The notes: generated by a model not told the origin, from the sequence alone. A DNA stretch of 64,000 nt from an uncultured Pelagibacteraceae bacterium (GCA_902613755.1 CACMIH010000005.1:62001-126000); one strand, 5' to 3'. Numbered from the stretch's first letter, positions 24,961-33,562 are shown. Made by a program: numbers and translations.

Positions 24961-26114
24961 TAAATTAAAATTTTTTTTACTTCTTCTTCGGTAAATTTTT
25001 TTGGTTTATCACATTTTGTTTGTATTTTTTGAGGAATTCCAGTATTTGCTGCCCTCATGGTTGACTCTATTATATCTAATACATGTAAAGATAAATCACC
25101 TGAACACCTGTGCTTTTTATTTTTCTGAATAGAATATAACATTTCAGATAAACCAACACTCCGATAGTTCGCATTTGTAGCAGCTTCATTTGATCTTCCA
25201 CTAGAAGAAGTTATGTTTATTTTTCCTAAATGCATCTTATCTGTTTTATGTTCACCCCATTTTCCACCCTCTGTAACAGAAATAAAAACAGAACCACCAA
25301 ACATATTGGGATCTGGAACAATAATCGATCCCTTTGTGCCATAAAGCTCCATGTGATTTCTTTGATGATTAATTACATCAAAAGAAAGTGTTACTTGAAT
25401 TATAGCACCGCTGTGAAATTGGATTGTTGCTAAGTATGTTGTAGGAGTTTCAACTTTAAATGATTTATTTTTTTTTGGACCCACTCCATAAATTCTTTTT
25501 TTAAAAGCTGTTAATGTTCTTCCTTGCACTTGTTTTGCTGGTCCAAGTAAATTTACTAAGGTTGTAAAAAAGTATGGTCCCATATCTATTACTGGACCTC
25601 CTTCTTTTTTATACCATGACTCAGGTTTTGGATGAAATGACTCTACCCCTGGAAATGCAAAAATGGCATTACCTAATTTAATCTCTCCAATCAAATCAGA
25701 GTCAATTAATTCTCGAGCTTTTTGAATTCCTCCACCTAAAAATGTATCTGGAGCATTTCCAAGATAAAGTTTATTTTTTTTTGCTAGTGAGACGAGTTCT
25801 TTACCTTTTGCAAAATAAGTTGCTAATGGTTTTTCTGAATAAACATGTTTACCTGAAGTCAAAACTTTTTTTGAGACTGAATAATGAGATTGTGGAATTG
25901 TTAAGTTTAAAATAACTTCTATTTCATTGTCTTTTAAAATTTCCGAAACTGTTTTAGATTTAATATTGTATAATTTTGCACATTTATCGGCTGCTTTTTG
26001 ATCAATATCTGCACATGCAATTATTTTAAAATTATTAAAATATTGTTGCCCCCTAAAGTATGTCTCAGCAATATGACCACAGCCTATAAGACCGACCTTA
26101 AAAATTTTATTCAT
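24960..26114 (-). CDS. Gfo/Idh/MocA family oxidoreductase, inositol-operon member
   Basis: At 384 residues it carries GLIGCGHIAETYF for NAD binding, EVILNLTIPQSHY, SEKPLATYF (the EKP motif with the catalytic Lys) and KEGGPVIDMGPYFFTTLVNLLGPA, where MGPY replaces the more common HDxD/H segment: this is the branch in which a Tyr stands at the second catalytic position (as in some sugar-lactone and myo-inositol dehydrogenase relatives). It lies 6 nt downstream of iolD and overlaps the 2-hydroxyacid dehydrogenase start. A substrate among inositol derivatives or sugars is likely from context only. Confidence 0.82.
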   Translation of the reverse strand: MNKIFKVGLIGCGHIAETYFRGQQYFNNFKIIACADIDQKAADKCAKLYNIKSKTVSEILKDNEIEVILNLTIPQSHYSVSKKVLTSGKHVYSEKPLATYFAKGKELVSLAKKNKLYLGNAPDTFLGGGIQKARELIDSDLIGEIKLGNAIFAFPGVESFHPKPESWYKKEGGPVIDMGPYFFTTLVNLLGPAKQVQGRTLTAFKKRIYGVGPKKNKSFKVETPTTYLATIQFHSGAIIQVTLSFDVINHQRNHMELYGTKGSIIVPDPNMFGGSVFISVTEGGKWGEHKTDKMHLGKINITSSSGRSNEAATNANYRSVGLSEMLYSIQKNKKHRCSGDLSLHVLDIIESTMRAANTGIPQKIQTKCDKPKKFTEEEVKKILI

Positions 26115-26120
26115 AAAGGT

Positions 26121-27965
26121 TTATACGCCTTGTCTTTGTTTATCTTTTCCTTCTTTATAAAGTTTTAAAGCTTCTTCATTCTCTTTAGTGGTTGGAATTT
26201 CTAGTGTAGGGCTATCCCAAAAAGATGAACCTTCAACCCATTTGTAAGCATGAGTTTTAATTGAAATAACATAAGTCACATCAGATGCTTTTGCTCTCTT
26301 AAATGCAGCTTCAAGATCTGAAAGTGAATTAACGTGTTCAGATTTTGCACCCATACTTTCCGCATGTTTTGCAAAATCTACATCAACTAAGCCAGGTGTA
26401 TTAGAACTCTTTAATAAATTGTTGTACTCTTTACCACCTTTAAATAATTGTAATCGATTAATAACTGCAAAGCCCCCGTTATCACAAACAATTATAATCA
26501 ATTTATTTTTTGTGATAACTGAAGAATAAATGTCAGTATTATTTAATAGATAAGACCCATCTCCTACAAAAGAAATTACTTCTTTATCTGGATTTGCCAT
26601 TTTGATTCCTAAAGCTCCAGAAATTTCATAACCCATACAACTAAAACCCCATTCTGTTTCATGAGTATTGAGTTCTCTTGGTCTCCAAACTTGAATTACC
26701 TCACCAACTAAACCTCCTGCAGCAGTAACTGCAATATCTGTAGGATCAGAATTTCTATAGATTACACCAATTGCTTGGACATAACTTGGGACTTCCTGAT
26801 TAGTTGGGGCACTCTCTTTATCTATATGTTCATTCCATGACTTAAGCTCAATTTGAGATTTTTTATTCCAATCTTCTCCTACTTTCCAATCCCCTAAGGC
26901 TTGAGAAAGTTCAGTTAATGAAACTTTTGCATCTCCAACAACTGCTTGTGCTAAATGTTTATTAGCATCATATCTTGATACATTGATAGAAACTAATTTG
27001 AAATTTTCGTTTTCAAAATTTGCCCATGATCCTGTTGTAAAATCAGCAAGTTTTGTTCCAATTGCAATGGCAAGATCAGTTTCTTTAGCTAATGTATTTG
27101 TATTTTTTCCTCCCAGGCCTCCAATTTGACCTGCAAAGTGAGAATGGTCTCGCTTCATTGTTGAGTAGCCCATTACAGTTTGTGTAACTGGGATGTTGTG
27201 TTTAATTGCAAACTGACTCAATTCTTCCATTGCATCTGAATAAAATACTCCACCTCCAGATATTATAATTGGATTTTTTGAAGATTTAATTTTATCAGCT
27301 GCTTCTTTTATTTGAAATTCATCTGGTCTTGGTCTTCGAATTGTGTGAACTTTTTCTTGAAAAAATTCTGCTGGATAATCAAAAGTTTGGCCTTGGATAT
27401 CTTGACTCAATGAAATACAAGCAGGTCCACAATCAGCAGGATCTAACATTGTCTGGACTGCTATTGGAAATGATTGAATTATTTGTTCAGGTCTAGTGAT
27501 ACGATCAAAATATCTCGTAACTGGTTTGAAAGCATCATTTGCAGTTGTGCTTGGGTTGTTAAATTGTTCAACTTGTTGAAGTACTGGATCTGGCATTCTA
27601 TTTGCATAAGTATCACCAGGTAAAAATAAAATTGGTAATCTATTGCTCATAGCAACTGCTGCAGCTGTAATCATATTTGTTGCCCCAGGTCCAACAGATG
27701 ATGTCGCTACAAAAATTTGTTGTCTTCTTTTTGCTCTCGCATAACCAATTCCTGTAAGAGCCATATTTTGCTCATGATGCCCTCTATATGTTGGAAGATC
27801 TTTTTGATTTTCCTCTAATGCTTGACCTAAGCAAGCTACATTTCCATGTCCAAAAATTCCAAAGACACCTGGAAATAAAGGCTCTTTTTTGCCATTAATT
27901 AATATTTTTTGAGCAATTAAAAATTTAACTATTGCATGAGCACATGTGAGGGTAATTTTTTTCAT
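26121..27965 (-). CDS. iolD: IolD, 3D-trihydroxycyclohexane-1,2-dione acylhydrolase (ThDP-dependent)
   Basis: This 614-residue ThDP enzyme matches IolD: GVFGIFGHGNVACLGQAL at residues 33-50, RGHHEQNMAL with the cofactor-activating Glu65, ATSSVGPGATNMITAAA, and a C-terminal ThDP/Mg motif GDGSYLLNN starting at 468 and ending IIIVCDN. IolD opens the ring of the dione formed by IolE in myo-inositol breakdown, yielding 5-deoxy-glucuronate. It is the first gene of a long minus-strand operon. IolB, IolC and IolJ, which act after IolD in Bacillus, are not in this window. Length and full-length similarity leave little doubt on the family. Confidence 0.94.
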   Translation of the reverse strand: MKKITLTCAHAIVKFLIAQKILINGKKEPLFPGVFGIFGHGNVACLGQALEENQKDLPTYRGHHEQNMALTGIGYARAKRRQQIFVATSSVGPGATNMITAAAVAMSNRLPILFLPGDTYANRMPDPVLQQVEQFNNPSTTANDAFKPVTRYFDRITRPEQIIQSFPIAVQTMLDPADCGPACISLSQDIQGQTFDYPAEFFQEKVHTIRRPRPDEFQIKEAADKIKSSKNPIIISGGGVFYSDAMEELSQFAIKHNIPVTQTVMGYSTMKRDHSHFAGQIGGLGGKNTNTLAKETDLAIAIGTKLADFTTGSWANFENENFKLVSINVSRYDANKHLAQAVVGDAKVSLTELSQALGDWKVGEDWNKKSQIELKSWNEHIDKESAPTNQEVPSYVQAIGVIYRNSDPTDIAVTAAGGLVGEVIQVWRPRELNTHETEWGFSCMGYEISGALGIKMANPDKEVISFVGDGSYLLNNTDIYSSVITKNKLIIIVCDNGGFAVINRLQLFKGGKEYNNLLKSSNTPGLVDVDFAKHAESMGAKSEHVNSLSDLEAAFKRAKASDVTYVISIKTHAYKWVEGSSFWDSPTLEIPTTKENEEALKLYKEGKDKQRQGV

Positions 27966-27985
27966 AAATATGTTTATCTTTTAAT

Positions 27986-28005
27986 ATGTATAGTGTTTAT
28001 ATATA
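27986..28005 (+). promoter_or_regulatory. Putative promoter/operator element between iolD and the aldehyde dehydrogenase
   Basis: The plus strand reads ATGTATAG, TGT, TTATATATA, followed by ATTTT. The arrangement GTATAG-N3-TTATATAT recurs at 13023-13042 and 32575-32594. It points to the aldehyde dehydrogenase, whose ATG is 53 nt downstream, and lies 21 nt from the iolD start on the other strand, so a protein bound here could affect both. TATAAT at 28003-28008 is a candidate -10 hexamer. Confidence 0.4.
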
Positions 28006-28057
28006 ATTTTAATTATAAATTAAAAAACCTAATTAAGTAAACTTAAAAATAAATTCT

Positions 28058-29500
28058 ATGTACGAAAAATTTGGACAATTCATTGATGGTAAATGGCAAC
28101 AAGCTGAAAAAAAAGAAACTTATGATGTAATAAACCCTGCAACTGAAGAAGTGATTGGAAAAGCATCGAAAGCTTCATCTATTGAAGTGCAAAAAGCATT
28201 AAAGTCTGCAGAAAAAGGTTTGGAAGTTTGGAAAAACACTGCACCATGGCAAAGAGCTTATGTGCTTAGAAAAATTGCTGACATGATGAGAGAAAAAAAA
28301 GATGTTATTGCAAAATGGTTAACTCTTGAAGTTGGAAAACCTCTAACTGAAGCGGTTGGTGAAGTTGGTGGCGGTGCTGATATTTTTGAGTGGAATGCTG
28401 AGGAAACAAAAAGAATTTATGGTCAAACACAACAAAGTAGATTTCCAGATACTAGAGTTCATGTTTATTATCAACCTGTAGGAGTTGTTGCAGCTTTAGT
28501 TCCTTGGAATTTCCCAATCGTTTTGGCATCAAGAAAAATTTCTACTGCGTTAGCTGCAGGATGTTCTGTAATTTGTAAGCCAGACGTAATTACTCCTGGT
28601 GCTGTAATGGAATTAGTAAACATTTGCAAAGAAGCTGGAGTACCAGATGGTGTGGTTAGTCTTTTGTCAGGTGACCCTGCTGAAATATCAAATGAATTAA
28701 TGGAATCTGATATTATTAAAAAGGTTTCAGTTACTGGATCAACTAGAGTTGGTAAAATTATTTTAAAAAAAGCAGCTGATAAAGTTCAAAGAGTTACTAT
28801 GGAGCTTAGCGGACACTCCCCTTTTATTGTATGTGAAGATGTAGATATGAATAAAGTAGCTGATATAGCAATAACTGGTAAATTTAGAAATAACGGTCAA
28901 GTCTGTATTTCACCGAATAGATTTTATATCCAAGAAAACAGAAAAGATGAGTTTGTTGATGCTTTTATTGAAAGAGCAAAAAAATTAAAAATTGGAAACG
29001 GTATGGATAAAGGTGTGGATCTAGGACCTTTAACAACAGCTAAGAGATTAGAAGAAATAGAAAAACTCGTTGAAACTACCAAAAAAGAAGGAGCTAAAGT
29101 ATTGATGGGTGGACAGAAACCTTCTGGTTTCAATAAAGGATATTATTATGAACCAACAGTTTTTGACGATGTAAAAGATAATTTTACAATAATGAAAGAA
29201 GAACCTTTTGGTCCACTAGTTCCAATTTTAACTTTTAAAACTTTTGATGAGGTAATTGAAAGAGCAAATGATAATGACTTAGGACTATGTAGTTATTTGT
29301 ACACTAATTCTATGGACAAAGCTCATATTGGATCTGAAAAGCTAGAGTCTGGTTGTGTTGCAGTTAATACTGGTGTTGTTGCAATTGCTGAAGCACCTTT
29401 TGGAGGTATCAAACAAACTGGTTATGGTCGTGAAGGTGGTTCAGGAGCAATTAAAGACTATCTAAATGTGAAATACACTCACATGGGCTTAAAAATATAA
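28058..29500 (+). CDS. NAD(P)-dependent aldehyde dehydrogenase
   Basis: The 480-residue protein is a full-length ALDH: VPWNFPI (residues 148-154), KPDVITP, the GSTRVG cofactor loop (227-232), catalytic Glu249 in VTMELSGHSP, catalytic Cys283 in NNGQVCISPNRF and EEPFGPLVP near the C-terminus. It belongs to the succinate-semialdehyde / glycolaldehyde / 2,5-dioxovalerate-type group. The following HpcH-family aldolase starts 3 nt after its stop, so it probably oxidises the aldehyde released by aldol cleavage of a 2-keto-3-deoxy sugar acid. The divergent iolD start is 92 nt away. Confidence 0.9.
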   Translation: MYEKFGQFIDGKWQQAEKKETYDVINPATEEVIGKASKASSIEVQKALKSAEKGLEVWKNTAPWQRAYVLRKIADMMREKKDVIAKWLTLEVGKPLTEAVGEVGGGADIFEWNAEETKRIYGQTQQSRFPDTRVHVYYQPVGVVAALVPWNFPIVLASRKISTALAAGCSVICKPDVITPGAVMELVNICKEAGVPDGVVSLLSGDPAEISNELMESDIIKKVSVTGSTRVGKIILKKAADKVQRVTMELSGHSPFIVCEDVDMNKVADIAITGKFRNNGQVCISPNRFYIQENRKDEFVDAFIERAKKLKIGNGMDKGVDLGPLTTAKRLEEIEKLVETTKKEGAKVLMGGQKPSGFNKGYYYEPTVFDDVKDNFTIMKEEPFGPLVPILTFKTFDEVIERANDNDLGLCSYLYTNSMDKAHIGSEKLESGCVAVNTGVVAIAEAPFGGIKQTGYGREGGSGAIKDYLNVKYTHMGLKI

Positions 29501-29503
29501 ATA

Positions 29504-30298
29504 ATGCGAAAAAACAAAGTTAAACAAATGATGAAAGACGGTAAGCCCGTAATCAATGGTTGGTGTGCTATTCCTAGCACTGCTGCTGCTGAAGCAATGG
29601 CTCATCAAGGATGGGATTCTCTTACAGTAGATATGCAACATGGTTTAGTTGATTACAGTAATGCACTACCAATGATGCAAACAATATCTACAACAGCAGT
29701 AACTCCTTTAGCAAGAGTAAACTGGAATGAACCAGGTCAAATAATGAAAATATTAGATGCTGGGTGTTATGGAATTATATGCCCAATGGTAAGTAATAAA
29801 AAAGAGGCAGAAAACTTTGTTCAAGCATGCATGTATCCACCAGATGGTTATAGAAGTTTTGGTCCTGTAAGGGGTTTAATTTATGGTGGAGCTGATTATG
29901 CAGATCACGCTAATGATGAATTACTAAAATTAGCAATGATAGAAACAAAAGAGTCCCTAGAAAATCTTGATGAAATTATGTCTACACCAGGTGTCGACGG
30001 TATTTATATTGGACCAGCAGATTTAAGTTTAGCTATAGGTGAAAAACCAGGGTTTGACAGACCTGAGTCTACAAAAGCTTATTCGGAAATTTTAAGAATT
30101 TTAGAACATGCTAAAAAAAATAATATTTTTGCAGGAATACATAATGGTACTACAGAATATGCAACTAAAATGATTGAAAAAGGTTTTAATTTTGTAACTA
30201 TAGCATCTGATTTAAGAGCACTAAGTGCTGGTGCTAAAGCTACAGTTGATAAAATGAAAGGTTCATTATCAAAAAAAGACGATAATGCAACTTACTAA
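29504..30298 (+). CDS. HpcH/HpaI family aldolase (2-keto-3-deoxy sugar acid aldolase type)
   Basis: The 264-residue TIM-barrel protein has the class II pyruvate-aldolase landmarks: WDSLTVDMQHGLVDY with the catalytic His46 and a metal ligand nearby, ARVNWNEPGQIMKILDAGCYGIICPMV, the loop RSFGPVRG, MIETKESLENLDEIM (metal-binding Glu) and GVDGIYIGPADLSLAIG. Relatives cleave 2-keto-3-deoxy-rhamnonate, -xylonate or similar acids to pyruvate and an aldehyde. Directly downstream of an aldehyde dehydrogenase gene, it completes a non-phosphorylative sugar-acid route that could receive products from either SDR-containing operon. It ends in a 4-nt convergent overlap with the PanB-like gene. Confidence 0.88.
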   Translation: MRKNKVKQMMKDGKPVINGWCAIPSTAAAEAMAHQGWDSLTVDMQHGLVDYSNALPMMQTISTTAVTPLARVNWNEPGQIMKILDAGCYGIICPMVSNKKEAENFVQACMYPPDGYRSFGPVRGLIYGGADYADHANDELLKLAMIETKESLENLDEIMSTPGVDGIYIGPADLSLAIGEKPGFDRPESTKAYSEILRILEHAKKNNIFAGIHNGTTEYATKMIEKGFNFVTIASDLRALSAGAKATVDKMKGSLSKKDDNATY

Positions 30299-31110
30299 TC
30301 TAATTGATCTAAAAATTTCTCAAATTGTTTTTTTTCTAAATTTGATGATTGTTTTTTTCCTGGAAATTTACCATTCATAGAGTCCTTTTTAAAAGCTCTA
30401 AGTGCTTTTACTCTTTCAATTTTAATTTCACCTCTTAGTCTTAATAAATTTCCGTATGCTTTAGAATGTCGTGGAGGATTTTTAGTATCTCCACAAATAT
30501 CTTCCATAAATAAATACATTACATCAGCATTTTTTCCTGAACCTAATGAAACAGTAACAATATCTGTGCGCTTTGAAATTTCACCCATTACATTTTCAGG
30601 TATAACTTCACACTCTGCAGAAAAAGCACCTGCATCTTCTAATCTTTTAAACTTTTGAAATAGATCATATGCTTCATCCGCAGTTTTGCCCACTGCTCTT
30701 AAGCCACCGATCCAGGTAGATTTTCTTGGAACCAAACCTAAATGCCCCATTACTGGAACATCTTCCTTGGCTAGCATTTCAACTATATCCATACTTCTGG
30801 GAGTCATAACTGCATCCGCACCATTTTCTAGCGCTTTGAAAGCACCACGCATAATATCATCTGCTGTTACAAACTCATTTAATACTAAAGCTGCTGTTAA
30901 GAATAAATTTCTTGAACCTTCTCTAACAGGAATTATATTTTTTGCGTTTGATATAATCATATCAAAGCCTGCTTTTTCAGCTGCTTCAGCTTCATCAATA
31001 CTATTTGCTGTAACTTGTGTAAATTTTCTTTTTCCTTTTGCTGCTTTTAAATCCCCAACAGTCAAAGTTCTTTTTGCTGGTTTAGCAGCCCATGTATAAA
31101 TATTCTTCAT
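30295..31110 (-). CDS. PanB-fold protein with altered active site (PEP mutase / ketopantoate hydroxymethyltransferase superfamily)
   Basis: The protein (271 aa) aligns by eye with E. coli PanB: the core VPVMGHLGLVPRKSTWIGGLRAVGKTADEAY (residues 118-148) matches the VPV(C)GHLGLTPQ segment and following helix, and AECEVIPENV keeps the later Glu. However, the residues that bind Mg and substrate in PanB differ: VGDS becomes ISNA (53-56), ADLPF becomes AALVL (73-77), and VKIEGG becomes VMTPRS (101-106). It is thus unlikely to make ketopantoate and may act on another 2-keto acid or phospho-acid. It overlaps the MarR-like gene by 4 nt (ATGA) and ends with a Lys-rich tail. Confidence 0.72.
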   Translation of the reverse strand: MKNIYTWAAKPAKRTLTVGDLKAAKGKRKFTQVTANSIDEAEAAEKAGFDMIISNAKNIIPVREGSRNLFLTAALVLNEFVTADDIMRGAFKALENGADAVMTPRSMDIVEMLAKEDVPVMGHLGLVPRKSTWIGGLRAVGKTADEAYDLFQKFKRLEDAGAFSAECEVIPENVMGEISKRTDIVTVSLGSGKNADVMYLFMEDICGDTKNPPRHSKAYGNLLRLRGEIKIERVKALRAFKKDSMNGKFPGKKQSSNLEKKQFEKFLDQLD

Positions 31111-31523
31111 TTAATTCCTTTATAAAGAATATCTCTTCTATCAATAAACTCCTCAAAGGTTTTGATAGTAATTACTGCAGGTAAAATAAAAATAGATCGT
31201 TTGTCTCTCTCGTTTCTAATAATTCTAAAATAACCTTTTTTAATTGCTGTATCGATATAAACGTTTGAGGTTAAATATGATTTCTCAATTACTTTAAGTA
31301 ATTGATTTTTGGTAATTGATTTATTTTTGTAATAAGCAAGCATAACCATATGCAACATTATCCAATGTTGTGGGGTTAAAGAAAACCAATTCAATAATTC
31401 ATTTGCTAATCTTCCTTCAAAATCACCAAGAGATATTTCTGCTAATTGAATTCTTTTTTGAGTAAGTTTTGGAATTTTTTTTTGTTCTTCAAAGTGTTTT
31501 GGATACTTGAACTGTCTTTTCAT
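31107..31523 (-). CDS. MarR-like winged-helix transcriptional regulator
   Basis: This 138-residue protein is all-alpha plus a wing: the helix-turn-helix reads SITKNQLLKVIEKSYLTSNVYIDTAIKKGYF, followed by a beta-hairpin wing RIIRNERDKRSIFILPAVIT with the Asp-Lys-Arg-Ser ('DKR') motif of MarR-type wings. A helical N-terminal dimer region precedes it (NELLNWFSLTPQHWIMLHMVML). It is the only DNA-binding regulator I see in the window. It sits between the DUF1907 gene and the PanB-like gene; its stop overlaps the PanB-like start. A role in controlling the neighbouring divergent genes is an inference from position. Confidence 0.75.
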   Translation of the reverse strand: MKRQFKYPKHFEEQKKIPKLTQKRIQLAEISLGDFEGRLANELLNWFSLTPQHWIMLHMVMLAYYKNKSITKNQLLKVIEKSYLTSNVYIDTAIKKGYFRIIRNERDKRSIFILPAVITIKTFEEFIDRRDILYKGIK

Positions 31524-31551
31524 CTAAATAAATTTAAACTCATTGAGTTTT

Positions 31552-32529
31552 CTATTCAATACTATTTTTACTTAATAGTTCTTTATAAATGTTGTTTACT
31601 CTATGTACTTCTGTTGAGGTATTAAAATATCCTTCGTATTCTATTTCGTTTGGTGTTACATCAAAATGATAATGGCCTGCGTCTCTGTCATGCTCATAAG
31701 AATGAAAGTGAGTATGTTCACCAGATTCTCTTAAATTTAATTCTCCTCCAGTTGGATCACCAGTCCAAAGAACTGTATAACACTGTAATTTTGGTCCTAC
31801 AGGTTCATAAAATTGAAGAAAATCTTTTACACATTTCATTTGTTTTGGATCGTAATACTCATGTTTAATATCTTTATAATCAGGTTGCACGTGTGATCTT
31901 ATTTTTCCATTTAATACTCTAAACACACCTGCAAGAGACATGTGCTCATTATTTTTAATTTTCAAATTTTTTGATAAAGAAGACCTCATTGCTTGAGGCA
32001 AAGAACCTTGTTCTCCATTTCTGCCTTTGATTTTTATTTTAATAACTTTTCCTTGTTTACCATCTGTGTAATAAATGTTTCCAAGTCCACCATGTTTTTT
32101 TGCAGTATATTTTTCAACAATACATTTTTTTTCTGGACTCACTCTTGCTATTATTGATTTAGACTCATCAGTAATTAAATTTTCATTTATAACTAATTCT
32201 CCACAGTGACCATCTAAACATGACATTGCGCCTGATCCAGCTCCTAAAGCATAAGATTTTTCAGAATCAATCATTTTAGAAATTTCTTGATAGTCAAATT
32301 CTGCACCAATAAATTTTGGATCATGCATATAAGGTTCTCCACCAACATCTATTATTTTTTGATTTCCACTTATTCCTTCTGATGGACAATTCCAATCTCT
32401 AAGATTAGGGCAATCTACCACTTCTACTTCAACGTTTTTGAAATTTTCAGACAATCCTTTTATTAATGCATCTGAAATATCTTTTAATGAATAATCTTTA
32501 AAAATTCCTTTTTCTATTTTTAATTGCAT
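31552..32529 (-). CDS. DUF1907 family zinc-dependent hydrolase-like protein (C11orf54/PTD012 homologue)
   Basis: The 325-residue protein matches the DUF1907 family known from human C11orf54 (PTD012), a zinc protein with ester-hydrolase activity. Diagnostic parts are CPNLRDWNCPSEGISG near residue 40-55, YALGAGSGAMSCLDGHCGEL near 93-112, and the C-terminal metal-binding block EHTHFHSYEHDRDAGHYHFD (271-290) with His272, 274, 276, 286 and 288. No signal peptide is seen. In human PTD012 three His coordinate zinc. Its bacterial role is not known to me. It heads a minus-strand unit with the MarR-like and PanB-like genes. Confidence 0.85.
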   Translation of the reverse strand: MQLKIEKGIFKDYSLKDISDALIKGLSENFKNVEVEVVDCPNLRDWNCPSEGISGNQKIIDVGGEPYMHDPKFIGAEFDYQEISKMIDSEKSYALGAGSGAMSCLDGHCGELVINENLITDESKSIIARVSPEKKCIVEKYTAKKHGGLGNIYYTDGKQGKVIKIKIKGRNGEQGSLPQAMRSSLSKNLKIKNNEHMSLAGVFRVLNGKIRSHVQPDYKDIKHEYYDPKQMKCVKDFLQFYEPVGPKLQCYTVLWTGDPTGGELNLRESGEHTHFHSYEHDRDAGHYHFDVTPNEIEYEGYFNTSTEVHRVNNIYKELLSKNSIE

Positions 32530-32574
32530 GAGGTTATTAAGCTATAATTTATTTTGCATAATGTCTATAGATAA

Positions 32575-32594
32575 TATATATAATTTCTATACAT
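32575..32594 (-). promoter_or_regulatory. Putative promoter/operator element upstream of the DUF1907 gene
   Basis: The minus strand reads ATGTATAG, AAA, TTATATATA, matching 27986-28005 at 17 of 20 positions. It points to the DUF1907 gene (ATG 46 nt downstream). A near-inverted copy (ATGTCTATAG) lies on the plus strand at about 32561-32570, so the pair could form a palindromic operator in the 88-nt divergent region between DUF1907 and the PanE-like gene. Confidence 0.4.
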
Positions 32595-32617
32595 AAATAA
32601 TTTTAAATAAGGTAACG

Positions 32618-33562
32618 ATGATTAATAAAGATTTAAAAGTAGCTGTTCTTGGTGCAGGAGCAATGGGTTGTTTATTTGGCGGTTTACTTTCTGAAAAAGG
32701 TTTAAATGTAATTTTAATTGATGTTTGGAAAGAACATGTAGATGCAATTAATAAAGATGGTTTGAAAATAGACGGACATGGTGGTAATCGAGTAATCAAA
32801 GTTAAAGCCACTTCAGATCCATCCTCATTAGATAAAGTGGATGCTGTAATAGTTATGTGCAAAGCTACAGCTTTAGATCCAGCATTAAATAGTATTAAAA
32901 ATATCATAGGAGATAAAACAGTATTCATGTCTTTTCAAAATGGTATTGGTCATGAAGCAATTATTCAAAGTATTGTAGGTAATGAAAAAGTAATTGGGGG
33001 AACCACAACTCAAGCTTCAAATATTTTAGGGCCAGGACATATAATGAATCATGGCTCGTTACCATCTTGGATTGGTGAGTACGAAGGTGGAATTACTGAT
33101 CGTATTAAAGAAATAGCAGATACTTTTACAGCACATAATCTTGAAATGATTGCTGCAGAAGATGTAAAGAAAAGAAAATGGATGAAGCTTTTTGCTTTAA
33201 CAGCAATTGGACCATTATCTGCAATTTTTGATCTTCATCATACTGATTTATATATAAACAATAAAGCGAACGAAGTATCTCAAGGCTTAGGTAAAGAAAT
33301 AATTTTAGAAACTAGAGAAGTTGCACTTGCTGATGGTGTAAATGTGTCTGAAGATGAATGCTTATTTATGTTTAATAAAATTGTTGATTCAATGCAAACC
33401 AACAAGTCATCTATGGCTTTTGACGTTCAATACAAGAGAAAAACTGAAATAGACTTTATTAGTGGTGCAGTTTCAAAAATAGGTAAAAAACATGGTGTAA
33501 AGACACCTTTAAATGATCTTATGTATAAAATGATTAAAGTGAAAGAAGGTATGTACAGCTAA
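32618..33562 (+). CDS. Ketopantoate reductase family (PanE/ApbA) oxidoreductase
   Basis: The 314-residue protein has GAGAMGCLFGGLLSEKG (residues 12-28) for NADP binding, VIVMCKA, MSFQNGIGHE with the conserved Asn, the catalytic-type Lys in KKRKWMKLF, and a C-terminal helical domain with MAFDVQYKRKTEIDFISGAV (S/M..D...r..TEID), all usual for PanE. Family members reduce 2-dehydropantoate or other 2-keto acids. It starts a three-gene plus-strand unit with two oxygenases and is divergent from the DUF1907/PanB-like unit. Co-location of PanB-like and PanE-like proteins hints at a common non-pantothenate pathway. Confidence 0.85.
   Translation: MINKDLKVAVLGAGAMGCLFGGLLSEKGLNVILIDVWKEHVDAINKDGLKIDGHGGNRVIKVKATSDPSSLDKVDAVIVMCKATALDPALNSIKNIIGDKTVFMSFQNGIGHEAIIQSIVGNEKVIGGTTTQASNILGPGHIMNHGSLPSWIGEYEGGITDRIKEIADTFTAHNLEMIAAEDVKKRKWMKLFALTAIGPLSAIFDLHHTDLYINNKANEVSQGLGKEIILETREVALADGVNVSEDECLFMFNKIVDSMQTNKSSMAFDVQYKRKTEIDFISGAVSKIGKKHGVKTPLNDLMYKMIKVKEGMYS

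Noticed and set aside
32587..32928. 113-codon minus-strand frame opposite the PanE-like gene
   Set aside because: It is antisense to the conserved NADP-binding region of the PanE-like gene and shows no protein-like features.
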